Positions 55,343 through 64,000 of a stretch of 64,000 nt of DNA are shown piece by piece. Each line of letters begins with the position of its first letter. Position 1 is the first letter of the stretch. Source of the DNA: Notamacropus eugenii (taxonomy: Eukaryota > Chordata > Mammalia > Diprotodontia > Macropodidae); assembly GCF_028372415.1 (NCBI RefSeq), contig NC_092879.1, positions 67,347,427-67,411,426 on the forward strand. The letters run 5' to 3'. The notes beneath the pieces are model-generated. The model made no database searches. It worked only from the letters and a program-made list of their open reading frames with translations, and was not told the DNA's origin. The translations under genes and the position numbers were made by a program.

Positions 55343-57771
55343 GCAAAGGGGTACCTCATGGCTCCTGGAAGTCTTGTGGACAGAGTCCTTCAGGTGTTTC
55401 TTTGGGTATGGTATAGATTTTATACTGCACTCTTTATAAGGTCTCACATGTGCTTTCCTCATCTCTCCCAGTCTGTTCTTAGTTGCTGATACAGATAATG
55501 CTGAAGATGAGTAAACAGAGGCTGCAAAGGTAGTTGAGTTGGGGGCAGGGAGAGTGAAGCTTCTTAGCATGCACATCTCAGGACATGTGAATGAATCTGT
55601 TATTTGATGTGTAGTCACCAGTCAACTATGAGTTAATTTGGTTGGTGATTTGCTCTTCCTTTAGTTAGCAAACTGCCAAGTGCAAAGGACCTTGAAAAAG
55701 AAACTTATCAGACTTTTGATTCATTGTATGTGAAAGGAAGGGAGACGTGTGACAACTTTAGTGAGAGAGAAATTCTAGAGCATTGGCATTGTGGTCAGAG
55801 ATTTTGTTATTTTATTAATTGGAATTCTTTATGAGAGGATAACTTGGCAAGAGTTAATCCTATTTTTATGTTTCGGTTTTATTCATGGGAGAAATTTTCA
55901 CAGACAATTTTGTGAAATATGGATTTTGTACAAATCATAATGGGGTAAAAATTGGGGTCATGTTAGGATTTTAATTGGACCTGATTTCTCAATGGGAATG
56001 AAATGGCATATTAGATGAACTGCCATCAACAGGGAAAGTGAATATTCCCAATCTCGGGATGCTTTTCTCCGTGGTTGATCTCTAGGTTCATCTACCACGG
56101 ATAGCTAAATGTTTTGGATATCTGCACCCAGACTACATTCCTGATTTTCCCTTCTCACTTGCTACCAATGTGGTAATGGCAGAAGGAGAGTAGATATGGT
56201 CTCTTGTTTGCGATTTTTTCTCTTTCTTGCTGTTATACATTGTCTTAGAGAAAATGATATTGAATATTTTTGCTTTTATTTTTACTTTGACTTTTTTATT
56301 TCTTCTCTTTCTCTGGCTTGGAGGGGAGAATGGAGAGAAGTGAGATCTAACCTTCCTTCTCTCTTCTTGGGAGCCTTTTTCCTCTTTCTGAGAGCTAACA
56401 GGTTCAGAGACTCTGACTCTAACTAGGAGCTCCAAAACACCTCAGCAAGAATGGACCAAGAAGATCCTAGAAAGGTATTTTTGTTTCTTTGTTTTGTCTC
56501 CTTGAATGTGCTTTCATTTAAAATTGAGACTCCTAGTAGCCGGTCCTTGTGTGTGTGTATTTCTGCCTCTTGCGAACTTTAGCCTTGTCCCTCAGTCTTC
56601 TCTGCTTGATTCTTGTTAAGGTGATTTACTACTTGAAGTTCCTCGAATGGGTAGCTGTCCGACTCACCTAATTCACTTTGATGAACATTGACTTGCATAT
56701 TTGACTCTGTATTAAATCTCCCCAATGTGATCAATGAATATTATAATCCTGTCTCCTTAGCAAATTTAAACTCTTGTATTATTCAAAGAGAGATTTACAA
56801 AGATTTAAATTATTGGGTCCAAAGCATCTCAAGTTTCTGAAATTCTTAGTGCCTGCATAAAGGATGTACAGATCCATACATTTCTATGACTAAATATAGG
56901 CAAAAACAATGTGGGCATGGATGAGATTTTGTGTCTCTACAGACATGGTAACAGAGGTATAGTCTTGTGACATGTGACCCAGCCATTCATTTCTGTCAGT
57001 GTAGAGGTTGTATACTTGTTTGTGAGAAATTGGAAAGGTGAGTGATACATTCAGCATGTTTGACTGCTAAAATTATGAAAATGTCCAAAAGATAAATAGT
57101 CCTGAGGTGTGCACCTCTTGTCCTGGCACTTTCTGTGTTAATGAAACAGGTAGTCACAATATCTGAAAGTATTACTATTAATCTTTGTGAAGAGAAGACA
57201 GAGAATTTAGTGTGAGCTTTGTGACATCCTATCCTACCTCAATAGCCCTGCACCTGCCTTCTCCTCTGGCTGCTCTAGGATGGATTTCACCTGTCCTAGG
57301 CAGTTCCAGGAAACTGATGGTTGATCAAAAGCTACAATAGCCCTGGTCTTCAAACCTTTGCAGTTGGATTTTGATCCAAAGAATTGGAAGGGCTTCTTAA
57401 CTTTCTTCCCATTCCTATTTAGCCTTCACAGTTTGTTTTCCTCATTCTGGCAATTTTTCATCCTCTAAGACATGAGACATGGGACACAATAATCCCCTCT
57501 CCACATTTGCTGAAAAGGCAAGGCTCTTTTTGATATGAACTGATTTTTGAAAGTAGAGATGTTCTAAATCAAAGGATCAAAGACTTCCCAAAATGCAGAA
57601 GTCCCAGTCTTTAAGAAAATAGTTTCATCAATGAGAATTTAGCAACGGAGTAGAAAAAAGAGTCTGCCTCCCTGATCTTGGGCACTGTAATCTTATAGTA
57701 TTGTGTCATTTGCTTTGATGCCTAGGAAAGCAACAGAAAGAATGGCAAAACAGAATTACAAGTGAAAATTC
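55343..57771. other. Repeat-poor block (2.4 kb), no gene called
   Basis: No transposon recognised. It includes an imperfect stem (TCCGTGGT...ACCACGGA) at 56,068-56,101 and a T-rich, pyrimidine-rich stretch near 56,200-56,400. A short ATG frame at 56,451 is followed by a GT donor-like site after eight codons; with no downstream exon visible I do not call a gene. An old LTR is a possible alternative. Confidence 0.45.
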
Positions 57772-58005
57772 CCCCAAGTAGCAGGAGTTCTGGACTGAGA
57801 GTCAGAAGAGACTTGGCTTCCAGTTCAATGCGTGTTGACTATATGATATGGGGCAGGATATCCGACCTCTCTGAACCTTGGTTATAATTTGTAATTCCTA
57901 TATCACAGGGTTGTTGTGAGGACTGAAAACTGTTATAGGTAGAGTGCTTTGTAAACCTCAAAGTATCATGTCACTGTGAACTATTTATTGTTATCATTCT
58001 ATCTG
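57772..58005 (+). mobile_element. MIR SINE, nearly complete
   Basis: GTTCTGGACTGAGAGTCAGA, GGGTTGTTGTGAGGACTGAA and GAGTGCTTTGTAAACCTCAA. Confidence 0.85.
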
Positions 58006-58549
58006 ATTTCTTTTCCCATCGAGAATCTATGTTCTTAAGCCCAAGTGATATTCCAATAAGGTGAGAGAGGCATCCCCACATCAGACAACAGCCAGAGGAG
58101 AGAGAAAAGCAGCTATGTAGTGTTGCCTTGGAAAGCCCCAATGCAGGAAAATAAAGCAGAAAGAATATTATGTTGGCCGTGTAGAGTTTAGAAGAAATTG
58201 TTGACATCAGCACCAAAATTAAAGTGTGGCAGAAGATTGTCTTCCTTGGTGATTTTGCAATCCTGAAGAATTTGCCTGAACCATAGACCAATATGTGAAC
58301 TATGTTGAATGTCGGATTGTTTACTAGGAAACTGAACATGGGGTGGACAATGAATGCCTAGACTTGTTTGTAATCTGTACAACATGGGCTCACAGATGTG
58401 ATTGACTGGAAGATCCTTCTTAGCAATTTAGTACAAGTTGTTGTTTTTTTTTTCAGCTCTTCTATGTACTCTATAGTGGGGCATTGTATAATGTTATTAT
58501 TTTACTCTTGCTATAATGTGTCACAATGATGCAAGGTTCAGATTTACTA
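58006..58549. other. Unassigned interval, 122-codon frame not called
   Basis: A minus frame at 57,971-58,339 is open for 122 codons but starts inside a MIR and carries no recognisable domain. I treat it as chance. Confidence 0.45.
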
Positions 58550-58632
58550 TATGGTACTATATATATATATAGTATATACTATATATATACATACATATAC
58601 ACATATGTATGTATATATATGTATATATGAAT
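58550..58632. repeat. TA/CATA simple repeat
   Basis: TATATA and TACATA/TATGTA units, partly self-complementary. Confidence 0.9.
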
Positions 58633-59010
58633 GATGGGCTAAAAGCGTAGGAGAATAAAAGGGGTGGGAACTTTGGAGGGACTTAGGAAGATTTTAACAG
58701 ATATAAAGGATGAACAATTGACTATTATATGTTGTGCTACAGAGACAAACAAAATTGATATTTGCTAATCTTGAGGTAAGAGATATAGTAGTTAGTAAGG
58801 GTAGAGTGTTGGTGAAAATGACTTGATAGGTCTTGTAATGACTGAATGGTGAAATTATTCTGTGAAATGGAACTCACTAGTACAATAGTTGTTTGTGATG
58901 CTATTTTGATCTTGGTTTCATATAATGTATTGAATATTTTTTTTATTTTCATAGAGTTACAAAATTAGAAAATTAAATTGGTGGTAGGAAGTATTGCTCT
59001 TGTAAACATA
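58633..59010. other. Unassigned AT-rich interval
   Basis: No feature identified. It may belong to the same unnamed repeat as the inverted arm that follows. Confidence 0.35.
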
Positions 59011-59122
59011 TTGATGAAATTTTATCCACCAATGAAGGAAAACTCTTAATAGGTTGCTTAATGGAGTACTCACAAATGAAACACAGAGCCATAAGAGTGA
59101 TTCTAAGGATCAGGTTCTGATC
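59011..59122 (+). repeat. Unnamed repeat, left inverted arm
   Basis: CCACCAATGAAGGAAAACTC, TTAATGGAGTACTCACAAAT and AGTGATTCTAAGGATCAGGT. The reverse complement of 59,948-60,063 matches at roughly 80-85%. Not assigned to a family. Confidence 0.75.
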
Positions 59123-59172
59123 AAAAGATACAAGAATGAATATCAAGGAGGAGATACATACGGATAATCTAT

Positions 59173-59355
59173 ACATCAGTGGTGTCAAATACAAATAGAA
59201 ACCTAGACCTCTGAAAGCACCCCTGTGGGCCACATATTGACAGTTTTAAAATGTAATATTGTCTTTGTTCTATTATATTTTTATTGATTTTGTTAAGTAT
59301 TTCCCAATTGCATTTTGGTTTAGGCTACAGCTGGGGGTGTTTCAGGTTGGCTGTC
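59173..59355 (+). mobile_element. hAT-like MITE
   Basis: Left end CAGTGGTGTCAAATACAAAT, then GTGGGCCACATATTGACAGT, TTATTGATTTTGTTAAGTAT and TTTCCCAATTGCATTTTGGT. The right end is decayed. This form ('gtggtgtcaaactcaaatag') is a common marsupial MITE. Confidence 0.7.
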
Positions 59356-59947
59356 TGTCACTTCTGCTATACACTATCACCAAATAAAAACAGATGGAGA
59401 AATTCAATGCATTCAGTTATTTGAGGCAGTAATTACATAGATTAGGGGTATAATCACCATCAGGTCAAAGTATTACTTTGCTCTAGTATTTCTCTTTCTA
59501 GTTCAGTCTAGCTTTGTAGACATATTTGTCGCTTGTGCATACACAAGTTTTGCCATTGTATAAAAGGTCATTAGAGAATACTTTAAAGACAAAAAAGAAT
59601 TTACCATAGGAGGGGGAGAGAGAGGCTCTTGTGGTGGCAACTGATTGTATTCTGGTAGTTTGGGGTCTTGGAATTGCAGACTTATCCCATGCAGTTTGCT
59701 GGGCTTAGTTTCTTTCAATCCTGTTTTGAGCCTGAATGAAGTCTGGCTCTAGAAATATCAATTTACAAAGTATGACCTCACAATCTCTCATAGTCAGTCT
59801 TCTGGTTAGACAGTGAGGGGCCAGCCCTTTCAAGGAAAGAAAACAATGGGATCATCAGAAAAGTCCTGCCACCACCTTCATGAGGTTGTTCCTCCAATCA
59901 TTCCCACTGTTCTGTATATCTGGTCTGTGGCTGATTTGATTGTCATT
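59356..59947. other. Unassigned interval between inverted arms
   Basis: No element recognised. A 71-codon minus frame shows no domain. Confidence 0.4.
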
Positions 59948-60063
59948 CCTATCAGAACGCAACCTTTAGAATCACTGCTATGGCTTCCGTATGTCATTTG
60001 TGAGCACTCCATTAAGCTATCTATTAAGAGTTTTCCTTCATTGGTGAATAAAAAATTCATCAC
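59948..60063 (-). repeat. Unnamed repeat, right inverted arm
   Basis: GAGCACTCCATTAAGCTATC and AAGAGTTTTCCTTCATTGGT, the complement of the arm at 59,011-59,122. Confidence 0.75.
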
Positions 60064-60122
60064 CAGGTAGGTGATTCCCTCTCCAAAACCAGTTAATTTT
60101 CTACTTGTTGCTAGAAAAATAC

Positions 60123-60330
60123 CCCAGGGATATCAGATAGAAAGAAAGGTCTCATATGTGTCCAAATACTCATAGCAGCACTTGTAGTAGCAAAAAACTA
60201 AAAACAAATATCATCAATTGGAGAATGGCTAAACAAATATGACACATGAATGTAACTATATTTTACTTTGCTGTAAGAAACCACAGATATGAGGAATTCA
60301 AAGAAGTAAGAGAAGACTTTCATGAACTGA
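60123..60330 (+). mobile_element. L1 ORF2 C-terminal fragment
   Basis: GGAGAATGGCTAAACAAATA and CTTTCATGAACTGATGC mark the C-terminal L1 ORF2 block. Truncated exactly where 7SL begins. Confidence 0.8.
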
Positions 60331-60526
60331 TGCAATAGGCTATGACAATCAGATGTCTGCACTAGGTCCTATATAGCTATGGCGAGTCTGAGGGAGTAAG
60401 GAGCACCAAGCTGCCTAAGGAGAAACAAACCAGCTCAGGCCTGAAACTGATCAGTAGTGGAATTAGGCTTGTGAGTGGCTGCTGTTCTAGCTTGAGGAAC
60501 ACAGTCTCTCCTCCAGAAAAAAAATT
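60331..60526 (+). pseudogene. 7SL (SRP) RNA processed pseudogene, 5'-truncated
   Basis: SRP RNA is the scaffold of the signal recognition particle. The copy begins at about nucleotide 95 of 7SL (GGCTATGACAATCAGATGTC, compare GCTATGCCGATCGGGTGTCC). It contains CACCAAGCTGCCTAAGGAGA, then CTGATCAGTAGTGGAATTAG, then an A-run after the 3' end. About 23 nt are deleted between GAAAC and TGATCAGTAGTGG, in the S domain. No Alu-domain 5' half and no pol III promoter, so not functional. Confidence 0.85.
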
Positions 60527-60611
60527 AATTAAAATTATTTTTGAAAAATACGTATCATCCTCTATATGGCAAAATAAAGAACCATTTGCAAAAATCTATA
60601 ACACAGGGTTT

Positions 60612-60772
60612 CAACCAATCAACAAGCATATATTAAGCATTTATTATGTGTTAAGATGCTTTCCTAAGCTCTGGGGATACAAAGACAAAAGTGAAAAACT
60701 GCACTCAAAGAGTTTATACTCAAATGGAGGAAAACATAAACACAAACAAGTATGTACATAATATACTTGCAA
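60612..60772 (-). mobile_element. L2 3' end
   Basis: CAATCAACAAGCATATATTA, AAGCTCTGGGGATACAAAGA and GCACTCAAAGAGTTTATACT. Confidence 0.85.
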
Positions 60773-61080
60773 CCTGGGGCCCAGGCCCTTTAGCATAAGA
60801 CTCCTCATTGGTAGGAACTGACCAATTAATGTTGCATGCCTTTCTTAAGGGCAGAGTGCGAGAGAGCTCGGAAGAGGAGAGATCCTGGTTCTTTTGCCTT
60901 CCAGTTTCAATAGAGGACACATGACATTCCAGATTGTTTTTAGGGAGAGGTAAAAGGAAAGAAAGATTCTGGAAAGAAAATAAAATGTAGTAAAGCCAGA
61001 ACCTTAGTCATGTCCCTACTTCTAGCTTACTACATTAGAGACTTTGGGGAATTTTTCCTTAGACTGGATTGGATTCATAT
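60773..61080. other. Unassigned interval
   Basis: No element recognised. Confidence 0.4.
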
Positions 61081-61124
61081 TCTCTGTTTCTGTCTCTGTC
61101 TCCCTCCCTCCCTCCCTCTCTCTA
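61081..61124. repeat. (TCTC/TCCC)n simple repeat
   Basis: Pyrimidine tract at the 5' flank of a MAR1. CTCTCTCT also follows the SINE, so it may be part of the target duplication. Confidence 0.85.
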
Positions 61125-61366
61125 GTTCTTTCAGTCACATTCAGCTCTTCATGATCACATTTGGAGTTTTCTTGACAAAGATACTAGAGTGGTTTTCCAT
61201 TTCCTTCTCCAGTTTAATTTGCAGAGGAAGAACTGAGGTAATTCGGATTACGTGATTTTCCCAGAACTACACAGCTAGTAAGTGTCTGAGGACAGATTTG
61301 AACTCATGAACATGAACCTTTGTGATTCCAGGCTCTATCCACTGGGCCACTTAGCTGCCCCTCTCT
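61125..61366 (-). mobile_element. MAR1 CORE-SINE
   Basis: CATGATCACATTTGGAGTTT, GGTTTTCCATTTCCTTCTCC, ACACAGCTAGTAAGTGTCTG and GGGCCACTTAGCTGCCC. Confidence 0.92.
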
Positions 61367-61670
61367 CTTATGGTTGAGCTGAACTATTTCATTCCCAGTG
61401 GGGGAGCACATCCACTATGTATATTCACTGGTATATTCTAATTTGTATAACTTCTCTGATTTCTATTTTCCGTTTACTTGGATAAACAGATTTATTTGGT
61501 ATTTGCCATGTGTCATGGTCTTTCTGTAACTGGAATATGGTGGTAAAGGTGTAAAGACTTTGGATATATACCTTGGAGTACTCCTTTTTCCTTAGAGGGA
61601 TAATGATCATGGGCATAACTTCAACACTGTATTCCCCAGACTGACAACATTTAGGGGAGGAAGATTTACA
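61367..61670. other. Unassigned interval
   Basis: No element recognised between two opposed MAR1 copies. Confidence 0.4.
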
Positions 61671-61740
61671 TTTTATAGATAGATATATAATGTCTATCTA
61701 TCTATATACAGAGAGATGTGAATGGATATAGATATAGATA
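61671..61740. repeat. (GATA)n-like repeat
   Basis: Imperfect TAGA/TATC units immediately before a MAR1 head. Confidence 0.88.
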
Positions 61741-61987
61741 GACAGCTAGGTGGTACAGTGCCAGGCCTGAAGTCAAGAAGACTCATCTTCCTGAATTCAA
61801 ATCTGGCCTGAGACATTTACAGCTGTGTGACCTTGGGAAAGTCACTTCACCTGTTTGCCTCAGTTCCTTCATCTGTAAAATAAGCTGGAGAAGGAAAAGG
61901 CAAACCACTCTGATATCTTTGCCAAGAAAGCCCCAAATGGGGTCAGAAACAGTTGGACACAACTGAACAGCAACAGAAACAATAGAT
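61741..61987 (+). mobile_element. MAR1 CORE-SINE
   Basis: GACAGCTAGGTGGTACAGTG, GTGTGACCTTGGGAAAGTCA, GCCCCAAATGGGGTCAGAAA and CAGTTGGACACAACTGAACA. The head lacks the usual GGATAGAGCAC stretch. Confidence 0.92.
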
Positions 61988-62289
61988 ATAAATTCTAGCC
62001 CAGTAGGAGGTAGCAGGGGAGACTCTAGAAACATCTATTCATGACTCACTGTAAGTCTAGACACACTCATGTGGACACATAACCAACATAACTGGCAACA
62101 AACATACATGGCCAACCCATACAAAAGGAATACAAAGAAGTTTTAGGAGGGAGAGCAGTAGCAGCTGGGAGTGGAAGGAGCCAAGAAAGACGACATGTAG
62201 AAGTAGTATTTAAACTACATCCTAAAGGAAACTAGAAAACTAGAAAACAATTACAAAACATTCTTTGCAGGAATAAAGACTAAAAGAAT
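61988..62289. other. Unassigned interval, possibly decayed L2
   Basis: The stretch around TAAACTACATCCTAAAGGAA (62,212) resembles a minus-strand L2 block; otherwise nothing assigned. Confidence 0.35.
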
Positions 62290-63770
62290 TAAGTAATTGG
62301 AGGGATGATAATTGTTCATGAGTGAGTCATGCCAATATATTAAAAATGACCAAGTAACCAAAGGGTTACGTTATAGAACTAGACAAAGTAACAACAAAAT
62401 TTGCACGGAAGAACAAAAATTCAAGAATCTTATAGGAAAATTTTTTTGAAGTAGTAAAGAAGGGTGATCATCAGTACCAGATAGTTAACTATTCTACAAA
62501 GCCATCACATTTGTTTCATTGCTTAGAGGACAAAAGAGATACCTTTCGTAGCTGTGTATTGGGGGTAGAGAGAAGAGTATTTGACAAAACAAGGGATAGA
62601 AATGGTCAAAGAAGGAAAAATGGACAATTTTAACTAAATAAAATGTATAAGTTTCTTACACACACATCACCAATGCAGGTAGAAGTAGAAGGAAAATGGT
62701 TGATTTGGGAAAAAAATCTTTGCAGTACTTTTTCTGATAAAGATTTGATATCTAAACTAGAGAGGGAATTGATGCAGACATATAAGCATAAGAACCAATA
62801 GATATGAACAGGGAGTTTTCAAACGAAGAAATGTAATCTATTAATAAGGAATGGCAGTGGCATCTTCTCTGTAACTTCTAGCCTTAGAGAGCTGCCTAGA
62901 ACTCTAAAATTAGGTGTCTTACCCAGGAATACAGCTGATATACATCAGAGGTTGGACTTGAACCCAGGTCTTTTGGTATCTAGGAAGGCTCACTAACTAT
63001 GATACTAGATGCAGCTACTTCTACAAGCTTGTAATGACCATATGGGAAAATGTTCCAAATAACAAATTATAAAAGAAAGGGAAATTCTTAAAACTTAGAT
63101 TTTATCATATAGCATAAAGGCAAAGATTTCAGAAGATGAGAATGTTTAATATTGGACAGGTTGTAGAAGGAATGGCACACTAATACCAAGCTAAGAATTG
63201 ATCCAACCATTCTGGAAAGGAATTTCAAATTGTCTGAAAAACTCCACTGCTAGGATGCCAGTCACAACAAGAAAGGCCCCATATATACCAAAGTATTTAT
63301 AGTGGCACTGCTTATAGTAAAAGAACTAGAACAAAGTATATGCACATCAATTTGGAAATAAACTGTGGTATATGAATGCAATGGAATATTCCTTGCTATA
63401 AGAAACAAAGAATGTGATAAATACAAAGAGGACTGGTAAACAGCTGATACAAAGTGAAGTAAGGAGAACCAGGAAAACAACATACACAATGACGTAAATG
63501 GAAAGCATAACAATGAAAACTGAATTCTGCCAAATTAAAATGACCAAACTTGTCCTCAAAGAAGACATAAGAGAAAATACTTGACATTATTTCTTTGAAA
63601 AGGTGGGAAAGCATGAATGTGGAATAGTATATGTCAGATTTTTTAAAGCTGTTTTCCTCCTTTTATATTCCATATAATGAGTCTCTCTTGAAGGTGAGTG
63701 GTGGGAGATATACACTGAGAAATATATATTTTTTAAAGATACAAATAAAATTTTATTTTAGAAATAAAAG
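62290..63770 (+). mobile_element. L1 ORF2 3' half plus 3' UTR, split by a SINE
   Basis: From about 62,330 the text follows L1 ORF2 (GGAAAATGGTTGATTTGGGA, TTGATATCTAAACTAGAGAG). It reaches the C-terminal block GAATGCAATGGAATATTCCT, then CAAAGTGAAGTAAGGAGAAC and a 3' UTR ending near the A-rich 63,760. Stops and frameshifts throughout. Minus-strand frames here are shadows. Confidence 0.83.
62850..63006 (-). mobile_element. 'CAACTCT'-family CORE-SINE inside L1
   Basis: GGCATCTTCTCTGTAACTTC, TTAGAGAGCTGCCTAGAACT, then GGACTTGAACCCAGGTCTTT. It interrupts the L1 ORF2 sequence, so it is younger than that L1. Confidence 0.75.
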
Positions 63771-64000
63771 ATTTGAGGGATATTTAATCTAGTGAAAAGA
63801 GGACTAAGGAAGGACAAGATATTGTTCTTCAAGTATTTGAATGTCTGTGATACAAAAGCATGTGGTCGGATTTATTCCATATGGCACCAGAGAGTAGAAG
63901 TAGGTTTAATAGGTAGCAGGTGCAGAGATGAAGATCCTCAGCTTCATGTATGGAAAAACCTCCCCAACCCTGAGAGCAGTCCCCAAGTAGAATGTGATGC
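63771..64000 (+). mobile_element. L3/CR1 3' region, running off the window
   Basis: TTCTTCAAGTATTTGAATGT followed by GGCACCAGAGAGTAGAAGTA fits the L3/CR1 3' order 'caagtatttgaagggctgt ... ccagagggcagaactagg'. The remaining 3' end lies beyond the window. Confidence 0.7.

Larger units (their letters stand above)
60114..60551 (+). mobile_element. L1-7SL chimeric retrocopy (candidate)
   Basis: An L1 ORF2-end fragment (60,123-60,330) runs without a gap into 7SL RNA sequence (60,331-60,513), then an A-rich tail (60,515-60,542). The direct repeat GAAAAATAC flanks the whole unit at 60,114-60,122 and 60,543-60,551. This fits one insertion made when reverse transcription began on 7SL RNA and jumped to L1 RNA. 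The flank is A-rich, so its support is moderate. Confidence 0.6.

Noticed and set aside
55238..55618. 126-codon minus-strand open frame
   Set aside because: Crosses a (CA)n microsatellite and the end of a SINE; the cysteine/valine run is the repeat translated.
56068..56101. Hairpin TCCGTGGT...ACCACGGA as an RNA gene or operator
   Set aside because: A stem of this size with a 10-nt loop is expected a few times by chance in 64 kb; nothing around it supports an RNA gene.
57971..58339. 122-codon minus-strand open frame
   Set aside because: Starts within MIR-derived DNA and has no protein family signature.
61671..61740. Spaced repeats resembling a CRISPR array
   Set aside because: It is an imperfect GATA microsatellite in a vertebrate genome; no regular spacers.
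1..64000. Endogenous retrovirus or LTR pair
   Set aside because: No paired LTR-like direct repeats, primer-binding site or gag/pol text was seen; an old solo LTR in the unassigned blocks cannot be excluded.

Overview
The window is vertebrate nuclear DNA from a marsupial, and I find no protein-coding gene in it. The marsupial call rests on repeats. There are many copies of the MAR1-type CORE-SINE (tRNA-like head, MIR-type core, tail ending in a GGGGTCAC...GTTGGACACAACTGAA-type RTE end), one WSINE1-like SINE at about 54,992-55,342, and marsupial-type L1/HAL1, BovB-type RTE, L2, L3/CR1 and MIR/THER1 fossils. I saw no opossum-specific SINE1, so an Australian marsupial is more likely than an American one; that is inference. 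The DNA is AT-rich and CpG-poor, and it reads as an intergenic desert or a very large intron. No open frame has both a credible start and a non-repeat protein signature.

Layout. 1-8 kb: SINEs, an L1 3' end, a fold-back (palindromic) DNA element at 4.35-4.54 kb, and an RTE fragment. 8-16 kb: a dense MIR/L2/L3/MAR1 mosaic. 16.8-18.1 kb: a minus-strand RTE reverse-transcriptase fossil with a damaged FADD box. 18-27.5 kb: SINEs, two hAT-like MITEs, a large inverted repeat (21.1/22.1 kb) and a repeat-poor block at 23.45-24.35 kb. 27.9-30.6 kb: the best preserved element, a minus-strand L1/HAL1-type copy with an L1 ORF1 frame. 31-41 kb: L2 tracts and an L1 ORF2 copy split by a MAR1 insertion. 41-50 kb: a 7SL RNA fragment, L1 ORF2 ends and a HAL1-like copy. 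50-57.8 kb: mostly repeat-poor DNA, an L3 RT fragment and another HAL1-like copy. 58-64 kb: a second inverted repeat, an L1-7SL chimera, MAR1 copies and a long degenerate L1.

The functional logic here is that of retroposons. L1-type machinery explains the L1, HAL1 and 7SL copies. RTE machinery is the likely mover of MAR1. L2 and L3/CR1 are ancient and moved the MIR/THER1-like tails. The best candidates for something worth a second look are: (i) a probable template-switch chimera of L1 and 7SL RNA flanked by a 9-bp direct repeat (60,114-60,551); (ii) a 63-bp segment present twice in opposite orientation, 61/63 identical and 2.4 kb apart, inside a much older repeat family; (iii) two inverted repeats built from sequences I cannot assign to a known family; and (iv) a few repeat-poor blocks that could hold conserved regulatory DNA. 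I found no evidence for a new gene system, CRISPR array, operon or toxin locus. Family names are from recognition by eye, not from a database search.
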